Source: CAZTZY01 sp964617765
GTDB taxonomy: Bacteria > Pseudomonadota > Gammaproteobacteria > Pseudomonadales > DT-91
Assembly: GCA_964617765.1 (NCBI GenBank)
Contig: CAZTZY010000069.1
Location: forward strand, 1 to 15,724
Length of the DNA: 15,724 nucleotides
Direction of reading: 5' to 3'
Made by a program: the position numbers and the translations under genes. Every line of letters starts with the position of its first letter. The first letter of the stretch is position 1. Below the pieces are notes generated by a model. It was not told the DNA's origin. It was given only the letters and a program-made list of their open reading frames with translations, and ran no database searches. Shown piece by piece: positions 1 through 6,966 of the stretch.

Positions 1-485
1 TGATTGCCGATGTGATTACCGATAACCACGCTTTTTTATGGAGCAGAACGCAGCCTGATTTCCGATTATTAGCATTGCTGAGCGATGAGCAATACGCGCC
101 CATTATTATCTTCCCACATCAATATGCCGAAGCAGGGCGCTGCATCGATCATCCCAATGAAGTGCCGATAGTGCGCAGAGGTAAAAAACCGTTGTTTATC
201 ATGCTCGATGGCACCTGGCGCGAAGCCAAGAAAATGTTCAAGAGCCCTTATCTTTCTACATTGCCGGTGTTAGGTATCCAACCTGAAAAAGCTTCTACAT
301 ATTTGCTACGCGAAGCTGCCCATTTGCACCAATTATGTACTGTAGAAGTCGCAATTGAAGTATTAAAATTAGCCGGGGATAACGCCTTGGCAGAGGCGCT
401 GGCAGAATATTTTGCAGTGTTTTGTAAAAATTACATGGTATTGAAACCGCATTTACTCGATAAGAAGCGTGAAGTTTCTGTTTGA
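1..485 (+). CDS. DTW-domain tRNA-uridine aminocarboxypropyltransferase (TapT-like), 5' end outside window
   Basis: The frame is open from base 3 with no stop upstream of the GTG at 12, so the true start lies outside the window. About 160 C-terminal residues are present. The family-defining DxTW signature appears as LDGTWREAKKM, followed by a conserved SPYLSTLP segment and the C-terminal LREAAHLHQLCTVEVA block. Known family members (YfiP/TapT) use SAM to add a 3-amino-3-carboxypropyl group to uridine-47 of tRNA in the cytoplasm. The N-terminal cysteine zinc motif expected in the family is not visible because of truncation. The gene is convergent with the aldo/keto reductase, and a REP-like hairpin starts 3 bp after its TGA stop. 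The family call is confident; the exact tRNA position is taken from the family. Confidence 0.85.
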   Translation, partial: IADVITDNHAFLWSRTQPDFRLLALLSDEQYAPIIIFPHQYAEAGRCIDHPNEVPIVRRGKKPLFIMLDGTWREAKKMFKSPYLSTLPVLGIQPEKASTYLLREAAHLHQLCTVEVAIEVLKLAGDNALAEALAEYFAVFCKNYMVLKPHLLDKKREVSV

Positions 486-487
486 TA

Positions 488-510
488 GGCGTGATGAATC
501 ACGCCCCTAC
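488..510. repeat. REP-like hairpin variant between convergent genes
   Basis: Arms GGCGTGAT (488-495) and ATCACGCC (498-505) pair perfectly around a GA loop and are followed by CCTAC. On the minus strand this reads GTAGGGGCGTGATT..., sharing the GTAGGGGC head of the REP palindromes at 8236-9088 and beyond, with a different core. It lies between the stop of the DTW gene (485) and the aldo/keto reductase, whose TAG stop (507-509 on the minus strand) is part of the repeat head. It could act as a weak bidirectional terminator, but there is no T-run. Confidence 0.6.
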
Positions 511-1475
511 AATTTGTGCTTCGATAATACCGTTAATTCCTGTATTTCATCATTATTTAGCTTGAACGATAAAGCCCCAAGATTTTCCTGCACTTGCGAT
601 ACTTTCGAGGCGCCCGGTATCGCCACCACGGTATCGCCATGGACATTGATCAAATAATTCAGGGCAACTTGTGAAATGCTGGCCTGATATTTTTCGCCCA
701 GTTCAGCCATGCGGTTTATTAGTGGCTGAGTTCTTACAATCACTTTGCCCTGGCTTTTGATCAGGTTCTTGCGCGCCCAGCTGATGGTATCCGGCAGTGC
801 TTTTTGTGCATGGAAACGGCCGGTGAGAATACCTTGTTCCAGTGGAGACCACGCAATAATGGAAATGCCCAGTTCCTTGGCGGCATCGAGAATGCCGTTG
901 CTTTCGATGCCACGGGTAATCATGCTATAACGGTATTGGTTAGCAGCAAGGCTGTAACCACGGCTTTGCAAAACCTTATGCGATTTACGCATGGCTTTCG
1001 CCGAGAAATTGGATACGCCTACCGAACGGATTTTGCCGGCATCCATTAAATCAGCCATGGCATGCATTTGCTGGTCGATCGAAGAAATCGACAGTGGCTG
1101 GTGGATAATATGATGCGCAATGGGATAGCCACCCAGACACTCAAGCCGTTCATCAATAGTCGATTTCAGGTTATTGGCAGTTTTCAGCACGGGCCACCAT
1201 TTAGTGGCGATATGGATATTATCTTTGGTGATACCGTTAGCCTTCAGGGCTTTGGCGAGATTCCTTTCCGATTCACCATTGCCATAAGCCTGTGCGGTAT
1301 CAAACCAGTTGATGCCGCCGGCAACAGCAGCCTGCACGATGTTTTTGGTGGTTTCATCATCCAGCGCTTGCCAGTAACCGCCCACCAGGCCCTTGCCGCC
1401 GGAAAATTGCCAGGTGCCAAGGCCCAGTGCGCTGATTTCTATATCGGTTTGTCCCAGTTTTCTTAAAGGTAACAT
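507..1475 (-). CDS. Aldo/keto reductase
   Basis: NADPH-dependent oxidoreductase of the AKR TIM-barrel superfamily, 322 aa from the chosen start. The catalytic tetrad is visible: D59 and Y64 in WFDTAQAYGNGESE, K92 in IATKWW, and H125 in HHIIHQP. The nucleotide-binding GVSNFS and late AIPGASKVSQVQEN blocks are also present. The start was placed at the ATG at 1475 because AGAAGGA lies about 7 nt upstream and the family N-terminus (MLPLRKLGQTDIEISALGLGTW) begins there; a 14-residue extension to an ATG at 1517 is possible but poorly supported. The substrate is unknown; relatives reduce aldehydes, ketones and quinones. Its TAG stop is the TAG of a REP-like repeat, so the last residues (HKL) abut the repeat. 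It is divergent from the HsaA-like gene across about 210 bp. Confidence 0.88.
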   Translation of the reverse strand: MLPLRKLGQTDIEISALGLGTWQFSGGKGLVGGYWQALDDETTKNIVQAAVAGGINWFDTAQAYGNGESERNLAKALKANGITKDNIHIATKWWPVLKTANNLKSTIDERLECLGGYPIAHHIIHQPLSISSIDQQMHAMADLMDAGKIRSVGVSNFSAKAMRKSHKVLQSRGYSLAANQYRYSMITRGIESNGILDAAKELGISIIAWSPLEQGILTGRFHAQKALPDTISWARKNLIKSQGKVIVRTQPLINRMAELGEKYQASISQVALNYLINVHGDTVVAIPGASKVSQVQENLGALSFKLNNDEIQELTVLSKHKL

Positions 1476-1687
1476 CGGTTTTTCCTTCTGTTTGGCCAAG
1501 ATTTTCATGTATTTCAATCACTTGATACGGTCTGTAGGCATAGTGACACAAGTTGTATCTGCAAGGTGAATATCATAGCCAGATAATGTTGTCTGTGAAA
1601 ATGAGAAATGTTTGCATGATGATTATAAATAAGGCTAAAGTTGACGCGGTTTTTTAATGAACTATCGAAAATAGGAGTATCAACACG

Positions 1688-2881
1688 ATGTCTACAACTA
1701 AAGAAGCATTGGCTATAGAGCTTATCGAGAAGGCAAAAGCCCTCGTGCCAGCCATCAAAGCCCGTGCTCAAGAAGCCGAAAAAAACGGCCACGTACACGA
1801 CGAGACTATGGCAGCCATATCCAAAGCGGGTTTACTGCGTGTTATCCAATCAAAAAATTACGGTGGATATGAATTATCACCCGATGTTTTTTATGAAATC
1901 CAGAGCATATTGGCTGAAGGCGACATGTCTGTAGCCTGGCTTTATGGTGTTTTGGGTGTACATCCATGGCAAATCGCCCTGTTTGATAAAGAAGCCCAGG
2001 ATGAAATTTATGGTGTCAATGGCAGCAAGGCCGATACGCTGGTAGCTTCAACCTATATGCCGACAGGTTTGGCAACACCGGTGGAAGGTGGTGTTAAATT
2101 GTCAGGGAGCTGGGGTTTTTCCAGCGGTTCAAAACATTGTGAATGGGTAATACTGGGAGGTATTGTACCCAAGCCGAAAGATGCCCCACCTGGCCCACCA
2201 GACATGCGTAATTTTATCGTGCATAAAAATGATTACACCATCGTCGAAAACTGGGATGTACTGGGCCTGAAAGCGACTGGTTCACATGACATCATTGTTA
2301 AAGATGTATTTGTACCCAATCGTCGTATTTTTTCAGTAGGCGTTCCAGCCGGTGCCTATCCGGGTAATGCGGTAAATACTGCACCTTTGTTCAAGCTGAA
2401 CTTTGGCCAGATTTTCCCGCGCGCAGTAGCTTATTCAGCAGTGGGTGCATTACAGCAAGTAGTGGATACCGCCAAAGAGTTTGCGAGTGCTGTTAGCCCG
2501 AATACAGGTGCTGCCCGTGGTGATTTGCCAGAAGTGCAAATGGCTTATTCCAAGGCGGTGAATGAACTGGAAGTGCAAAGGTTGATCATGAAAGCGACCG
2601 TTGCTGAATGGATGGAATATGCCAATGTCGGTAAGGATTTACCGTTAGAGCGTCGTTCATACCGTCGTTACCAACAGGCACAAATTGTAGACAGATGTCT
2701 GGATGCAGCGGTTGAATTATATAAACAACTCGGCGGCAACGCAGTACGGCGCGGTGTTATCACCAAAGCTATCTGCGATCTTGAAACAGCACGTTGCCAT
2801 GTGGCCAATATGTCTTTCAAGCAAAGTTTGAACTTCGGTTCAGTCGCTAACGGTCGTCCACAGGTTGAATATTTCCTGTAA
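1688..2881 (+). CDS. Flavin-dependent monooxygenase of the acyl-CoA dehydrogenase fold (HsaA/C2-HpaH-like)
   Basis: 397 aa, the usual length of group D two-component flavin monooxygenases, whose partner is a separate flavin reductase. Diagnostic segments are VHPWQIALFD (H92), GSWGFSSGSKHCEW (140-153), VLGLKATGSHDIIVKDVFVP (191-210) and the C-terminal CHVAN (H371). From memory these match HsaA, which hydroxylates the phenolic A-ring of a 9,10-secosteroid, at its HNW, SSG, GLRGTGS and HAAN positions. It is therefore more likely a hydroxylase than an acyl-CoA dehydrogenase. The substrate is not determinable; steroid or other phenolic is inferred. AGGAG (1673-1677) lies 10 nt before the ATG. It is followed by a strong terminator, so it is probably monocistronic. 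No flavin reductase gene is in the window. Confidence 0.8.
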   Translation: MSTTKEALAIELIEKAKALVPAIKARAQEAEKNGHVHDETMAAISKAGLLRVIQSKNYGGYELSPDVFYEIQSILAEGDMSVAWLYGVLGVHPWQIALFDKEAQDEIYGVNGSKADTLVASTYMPTGLATPVEGGVKLSGSWGFSSGSKHCEWVILGGIVPKPKDAPPGPPDMRNFIVHKNDYTIVENWDVLGLKATGSHDIIVKDVFVPNRRIFSVGVPAGAYPGNAVNTAPLFKLNFGQIFPRAVAYSAVGALQQVVDTAKEFASAVSPNTGAARGDLPEVQMAYSKAVNELEVQRLIMKATVAEWMEYANVGKDLPLERRSYRRYQQAQIVDRCLDAAVELYKQLGGNAVRRGVITKAICDLETARCHVANMSFKQSLNFGSVANGRPQVEYFL

Positions 2882-2903
2882 GGTAACCGGTTGTTCTATT
2901 TGT

Positions 2904-2934
2904 AAAATCCCCGCTTGATGCGGGGATTTTTTTT
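2904..2934 (+). terminator. Rho-independent terminator after the HsaA-like gene
   Basis: The 11-bp stem AAAATCCCCGC (2904-2914) / GCGGGGATTTT (2920-2930) has loop TTGAT and runs into eight Ts (2927-2934). It starts 23 bp after the stop codon of the monooxygenase gene. The A-run on the left side means it could also stop transcription from the other strand, but no gene converges here. Confidence 0.93.
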
Positions 2935-2951
2935 CCGTAATTTCCCGTGTG

Positions 2952-2980
2952 TTGTTGCTTTTTTAGCAATTTGTTACAAT
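2952..2980 (+). promoter_or_regulatory. Candidate sigma70 promoter for the DUF4124-thioredoxin gene
   Basis: TTGTTG (2952-2957) and TACAAT (2975-2980) are separated by exactly 17 bp. The -10 matches the consensus at 5 of 6 positions and the -35 at 3 of 6. It lies just after the terminator and about 30 bp before the start codon, with AGAAGGGA (2996-3003) as ribosome binding site. Confidence 0.5.
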
Positions 2981-3009
2981 TATGAAACATTTACCAGAAG
3001 GGATTCATC

Positions 3010-3618
3010 ATGAAAGCAAAGTCGTACAAAAATTATGCCCTCCCGGCCATTCTTTTGGCGTTATTCCTATTGGATGCCGAAGCATTTTCCTCTAACGAAA
3101 TCTATAAATGCACGGTTAATGGAGGGCTGGTTTTTACCGACAAGCCTTGTAATGACGGCGAAACGGTTAATCTCGAAAAAACCAATTCATCAACGGGTAT
3201 CGGCAGTGTAACGATAAAGATTCCCCGGGAAATTTATGCCAGCGATGAATGGTTTGAAGATAGCGCGGGTTTTTATGAGGCTGAAGAGGTTGCCAAAGCC
3301 AATAAAGCCCCGATGATCATTTACTTCCGTACAGACTGGTGCCAATTTTGTATTGCTGTGGATAAAAACATTTTACCTGAGCCAGAAGCACAGGAAGCTA
3401 TTGAGAAATATGTGAAGGTTAAAATCAATCCCGAACATGGTAAAGCTGAAATGGCATTGTTCAAAAAGATGAACGGCAACGGATATCCGCGGTTTTTGGT
3501 TAGAACGCAAGACAATGTCATCTCCAATGTCAGCGTTACTCCTGACGCGAATAATAAAAAACAGAATCAAAAGAATATTTCTGTGGCAGAATTCATTGAT
3601 AATATGAGCAAGTTTTAG
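3010..3618 (+). CDS. Secreted DUF4124-thioredoxin-fold fusion protein
   Basis: 202 aa. An N-terminal signal peptide (KAKSYKNYA, then a hydrophobic stretch at about 10-22 and a likely AEA cleavage site at 25) places it in the periplasm or envelope. Residues about 29-57 form a DUF4124 domain (IYKCTVNGGLVFTDKPC, C34 and C47). Residues about 85-200 form a thioredoxin-like domain with a WCQFC active site (W110, C111, C114) after the strand MIIYFRTD, and GYPRFLV with the probable cis-proline P160. The likely role is thiol-disulfide exchange in the periplasm; the partner is unknown. It has its own promoter and strong ribosome binding site and is followed at once by a repeat element. The domain calls are from recognisable motifs; joining DUF4124 to a redox domain suggests envelope redox maintenance, which is inference. 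Confidence 0.82.
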   Translation: MKAKSYKNYALPAILLALFLLDAEAFSSNEIYKCTVNGGLVFTDKPCNDGETVNLEKTNSSTGIGSVTIKIPREIYASDEWFEDSAGFYEAEEVAKANKAPMIIYFRTDWCQFCIAVDKNILPEPEAQEAIEKYVKVKINPEHGKAEMALFKKMNGNGYPRFLVRTQDNVISNVSVTPDANNKKQNQKNISVAEFIDNMSKF

Positions 3619-3621
3619 GTG

Positions 3622-3747
3622 GCCTCAGAATAACTCCCTTTTGTCATTCTGAACGAAGTGAAGAATCTTTTTAATTCAAATAGTTAGATTTCTCACGGAG
3701 CCTGCACTGAATTTGTGAAGGGTTCGAAATGACAGTTATTCAGAGGC
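3622..3747. repeat. MITE-like imperfect inverted repeat element (about 126 bp)
   Basis: The left end GCCTCAGAATAACT (3622-3635) is the reverse complement of the right end (3734-3747) at 13 of 14 positions. A second inner pair, TGTCATT on each side followed by similar GAAC sequences, extends the symmetry. The left half contains GTCATTCTGAACGAAG and the right half AGATTTCTCACGGAG, a sequence style I recall from dispersed non-coding repeats. No coding capacity and no clear target duplication are visible. It lies 3 bp after the stop of the thioredoxin-fold gene. Confidence 0.6.
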
Positions 3748-3825
3748 TCTTTAGAAATAATGTACCCGGCAAAGGGGTGATTTTCTCATGATAAGATTGG
3801 GGTGTTGTTCATGTTAAGAATAATT

Positions 3826-4947
3826 TTACTTGAGCTTTTCTTTCCACAGTCTGTGCCAAAACTGTACAACTGCTTCATTAGTTCCGATATGAATAACCTC
3901 TCGGCCTGCACTCAAGCCTTGCTGGCATTCAATCGCTGCCGGTAAATCTTCATTCTCAAACGCCTTGCCACCAAAATCATAAGCGGCGAGGGCGCTGTCT
4001 TTTTTCTCGATATGGCGGCAAACCCCGGTGTAATACACCACCGAGGTATCGGGTGTATTGCCAGGTTCAGTACGGATAATCTGTGCATCTTCCGGGTTGG
4101 TGATAACCACGGTGCCGGGGAACAGGGCATGGCTCACCGCACCAGGCATAGCGTTAGGCCATTCGCTTTCGGGTTTTTGCAACAGTTTTTCAATGCCTTT
4201 TAATGCGAAAGACCAGCGGCTGTGTTTGTTGTTAAAAAAATCGCACACATAATGGTGGCTCAGCCATTGAGCCACGCTGTCGCGATGCAAGGTGGCGAAG
4301 TGGTAACTTTCGTAGCTGAGACCGGCGATGATTTTCCAGTTAGCCTTCACTTCAAAACGGCGGGTTTCGAGTGAGTTCATGTCTTGGAATCCGAAACCTG
4401 CGAATTCTTGCTGGATATCCACCAGATGGTTATCCACCGTACTTTGCGGCATATCCGGGTCAAGTCCAATCACCAGTAAACCTGATTTATCAGAGACGGG
4501 CAGTTTTTTCAGGTTGCATTGTGGGCCTGCTTTATTAAAACACTTTTCCTGTGGCCTGCCGTAGAGTTCGCCGTTCATGGCATATGTCCAGCCATGAAAC
4601 TGGCAAATCATTTTCGGTTTATTGCCATGGCCATGTGCCACTTTGGCACCACGATGCGCACAGGCATTCACAAAGGCATGCAACTTGCCATCAGCATCAC
4701 GCGTAACCACTACCGGTGTGCCCAACACTTCACCGGTAAGAAAACTGTTCGGGACTTTCACTTCGCCGGCAAAACCAATCACTTGCGGACTGTTAAGAAA
4801 AAACTGTTGGCGTTCGCGGGCAAAACGCTGCGGGCTGAGAAAGTCGGCAACATCTTCCAGTATCATGCTGTCGGCTTCATCAATGGTGTTGGTGTTCACC
4901 CGTTCAATCAGGCGTTTGATCAGGTTAATGGTGCTTTGCCTGTCCAT
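3826..4947 (-). CDS. Rieske non-heme iron oxygenase, alpha subunit
   Basis: 373 aa. The N-terminal Rieske [2Fe-2S] domain has CAH (C96, H98) and CQFHGW (C115, H118). The catalytic domain begins at NWKIIAG (203-209). Mononuclear iron ligands are proposed as H216 and H221 in ESYHFATLH, with E213 as the bridging acid and D334 in ENEDLPAAIECQQGL as the third ligand. Such enzymes hydroxylate aromatic or steroid rings with electrons from a separate reductase; no reductase, ferredoxin or beta subunit is encoded nearby, so it is probably a homo-oligomer using a partner elsewhere. GAGGAA lies about 6 nt before the ATG. It is divergent from a TetR gene across a 73-bp gap containing a palindrome, so TetR control is likely. 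The substrate is unknown. Confidence 0.88.
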   Translation of the reverse strand: MDRQSTINLIKRLIERVNTNTIDEADSMILEDVADFLSPQRFARERQQFFLNSPQVIGFAGEVKVPNSFLTGEVLGTPVVVTRDADGKLHAFVNACAHRGAKVAHGHGNKPKMICQFHGWTYAMNGELYGRPQEKCFNKAGPQCNLKKLPVSDKSGLLVIGLDPDMPQSTVDNHLVDIQQEFAGFGFQDMNSLETRRFEVKANWKIIAGLSYESYHFATLHRDSVAQWLSHHYVCDFFNNKHSRWSFALKGIEKLLQKPESEWPNAMPGAVSHALFPGTVVITNPEDAQIIRTEPGNTPDTSVVYYTGVCRHIEKKDSALAAYDFGGKAFENEDLPAAIECQQGLSAGREVIHIGTNEAVVQFWHRLWKEKLK

Positions 4948-4982
4948 AAAAAATTCCTCTTTGCTATTACGATAAAATTTAA

Positions 4983-5012
4983 TACACTTGCCTTAAGTAG
5001 TCAACAAGTGAA
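4983..5012. promoter_or_regulatory. Candidate TetR operator in the divergent promoter region
   Basis: CACTTG (4985-4990) and CAAGTG (5005-5010) form a perfect inverted repeat separated by 14 bp; extended by two bases it matches 7 of 8. It lies in the 73-bp gap between the divergent Rieske and TetR genes, where an autoregulating repressor would bind. The inner sequence also holds CTTAAG. The assignment rests on symmetry and position only. Confidence 0.45.
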
Positions 5013-5020
5013 TATATGAG

Positions 5021-5683
5021 ATGAATGATGCTCAGGTGCGCACCTTGCGCAGCGATACCCTGCAAACCCGTGAAACACTGGTAAAAGCCGCTGAACGGCT
5101 GTTTGCCATTCACGGTATTGATGCGGTATCCATGAATGAAATCACCCGCGAGGCCGGGCAAAAAAACAAGTCGGCACTGAATTATCACTTTGGCAGCCGC
5201 GAAGCTTTGTTGCAGGCGGTGCTTGATCGCCATGCGCCACAAGTGACAGCCGAGCGTGAAGCCATGCTCGATAATTTATCCCGGCAAGAAAAAGTGACTT
5301 TGCCCGATGTGGTCAAGGCACTGGTATTACCGCTGGCAGCAAAAATGCAGGATGAAGACGGTGGAGTGGCCTACCTGCGCATCAACGCACAGTTGCTCGG
5401 CAATGCCGATATGCACCTGTATCGCTTGCGCCAAAGTAATACCCGCAAAAGCGATAGCCTGATGCGGGCGCTGGCACCGCTGGTATCGGCATTGCCTGCT
5501 GCACAGGAAAAAATGCGCATGCAACTGGTGGGCAGTTTCCTGTTTCATGCCTTGGCCGACCAGGCCACCCTGCAATTAGCCATGAGTGACAATGAGCGCA
5601 AACAGCAAACAAAGTTGTTTGTAAACCAGCTGGTGATTGCCATCAGCGCCATGCTGTCTGTTAATAATGATGGAGAAAAATAA
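5021..5683 (+). CDS. TetR/AcrR-family transcriptional regulator
   Basis: 220 aa. The N-terminal DNA-binding domain covers about residues 15-65: TRETLVKAAERLFAIHGID, then helix-turn-helix SMNEITREAGQKNKSALNYHFGSREALL. The YHFGSREALL recognition-helix end is typical of the family. The C-terminal ligand domain is not assignable to a ligand. The ATG at 5021 is preceded by no clear Shine-Dalgarno sequence, suggesting a short or leaderless transcript or weak translation. The TAA stop overlaps the next ATG by one base (TAATG at 5681-5685), so it is co-transcribed with the alkylsulfatase-like gene. It probably represses itself, the downstream genes and the divergent Rieske gene through the palindrome at 4985-5010; this is inference. 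Confidence 0.9.
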   Translation: MNDAQVRTLRSDTLQTRETLVKAAERLFAIHGIDAVSMNEITREAGQKNKSALNYHFGSREALLQAVLDRHAPQVTAEREAMLDNLSRQEKVTLPDVVKALVLPLAAKMQDEDGGVAYLRINAQLLGNADMHLYRLRQSNTRKSDSLMRALAPLVSALPAAQEKMRMQLVGSFLFHALADQATLQLAMSDNERKQQTKLFVNQLVIAISAMLSVNNDGEK

Positions 5684-6966
5684 TGACTGATATCCAGCAA
5701 CAAATAGATGAATTGATCGATAAACGTGCAGGCTTCGCCTCAATGGAGCCTGCCAATGCCGTACAGGCGATACAGATACATGAACGTATCTGGATGTCGC
5801 CAGGCACGTCTAACGCCTATATGGTGTTGACCGATGCCGGGCGGGTGATTATCAATACCGGCATGGGTTTTGAAGCGCTGACCCACAAGCGGGTATTTGA
5901 TGCTGTGTGTGTGGGGCCTACACCCTATATTGTACTGACACAAGGCCATGTTGATCATGTGGGCGGTGTGGCGCATTTTCGCAGCGCTGAAACACAAGTG
6001 ATCGCCCAGCAGAATAATGCCGCTTGCCAGAAAGATGATGAGCGCATCCAGAAAGTACGATCCTCGCAAGCTTATATCTGGTTCCAGAAAACCATCGATG
6101 GCGCTATCGCCGTAGCGCGTGAAAATCCGCAGGCACTGGTACAGGATAAACCCGTGCCCGATATCACCTTTGATGATAGCTACCATTTTTACTGTGGTGG
6201 AATGGATTTTGAAGTCTTCGCTACACCGGGTGGCGAAACCATTGATAGCTGTGTGGTGTGGTTGCCGCAATTAAAAATCCTGTTCAGTGGCAATGTGTTT
6301 GGCCCGCTGTTTCCACATTTTCCTAACATCAATACCATAAGGGGCGACAAGTACCGCTCGATTGAGCTCTATCTGTCATCGTTGCGCCGTGTGCGTGAGC
6401 TGTCGCCAGAGCTGATGATTACCGGGCATTTTGAGCCAATTATCGGTAGTGATTTTATCCGAGCCTGTATCGACAGGCTGGAAGGTGCTGTCTATTATGT
6501 GCATACACAAACCCTGCAGGGCATGAATAGCGGCAAGGATATTTACACGCTGATGCGTGAGGTGCAATTGCCTGCGCACCTGCGTGTTGGTGAAGGTTAC
6601 GGCAAGGTGAGCTGGGCGGTGCGCACAATATGGGAAAGTTATATGGGCTGGTTCAAGGCACAGGCGACCAGTGAATTGTATCCCACGCAGCCGGTAGCCG
6701 TTTATGCCGATTTAGTCGAGCTGGCAGGTATGGATGCGGTGATTAGGCGCGGCCAGCAAAAATTGCAAGCCGGTGATATTGAACAGGCCTTGTTGTTGGC
6801 AGAAGCCGCAATTGTAGCTAACAAACAATATAAGCCTGCCTTGCAGTTATCCCTTACAGTACATCAAGCACTGCTGGCACGTTCCGGTGGCGGGAATTTC
6901 TGGGAAGCCGGCTGGCTGCAACACCAGATCCGGCGTTTACAAAAACAGCTGGAAAGGAGCGAGTGA
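5683..6966 (+). CDS. MBL-fold protein with alkylsulfatase-type dimerisation domain
   Basis: 427 aa. The metallo-beta-lactamase fold covers about residues 30-255. The metal motif reads TQGHVDHVGG (86-95) where the canonical form is THxHxDH, so the first metal histidine is Gln (Q87) while H89, D91 and H92 remain. TPGGET (E185), SGN (N204) and TGHFEP (H249) follow. Residues about 290-395 (GEGYGKVSWAVRTIWESYMGWF, then ELAGMDAVIRRGQQKLQAGDIEQALLLAEAA) match the dimerisation domain of SdsA1-like type III alkylsulfatases. The usual C-terminal SCP2-like domain is missing (427 versus about 650 aa). Known relatives hydrolyse alkyl sulfate esters; here the activity is uncertain because of the altered site. 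GGAG lies 7 nt before the ATG. It overlaps both neighbours by one base. Confidence 0.82.
   Translation: MTDIQQQIDELIDKRAGFASMEPANAVQAIQIHERIWMSPGTSNAYMVLTDAGRVIINTGMGFEALTHKRVFDAVCVGPTPYIVLTQGHVDHVGGVAHFRSAETQVIAQQNNAACQKDDERIQKVRSSQAYIWFQKTIDGAIAVARENPQALVQDKPVPDITFDDSYHFYCGGMDFEVFATPGGETIDSCVVWLPQLKILFSGNVFGPLFPHFPNINTIRGDKYRSIELYLSSLRRVRELSPELMITGHFEPIIGSDFIRACIDRLEGAVYYVHTQTLQGMNSGKDIYTLMREVQLPAHLRVGEGYGKVSWAVRTIWESYMGWFKAQATSELYPTQPVAVYADLVELAGMDAVIRRGQQKLQAGDIEQALLLAEAAIVANKQYKPALQLSLTVHQALLARSGGGNFWEAGWLQHQIRRLQKQLERSE

Noticed and set aside
1641..1668. Promoter TTGACG-N16-TATCGA before the HsaA-like gene
   Set aside because: The start site would fall on the ribosome binding site at 1673-1677, and the -10 matches only 3 of 6 positions.
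4519..5019. 166-codon plus-strand open frame
   Set aside because: It is antisense to the Rieske gene, whose iron-sulfur and iron-binding motifs are intact, and it resembles no family.
5740..6270. 176-codon minus-strand open frame
   Set aside because: It is antisense to the alkylsulfatase-like gene; its composition is that of a shadow frame.
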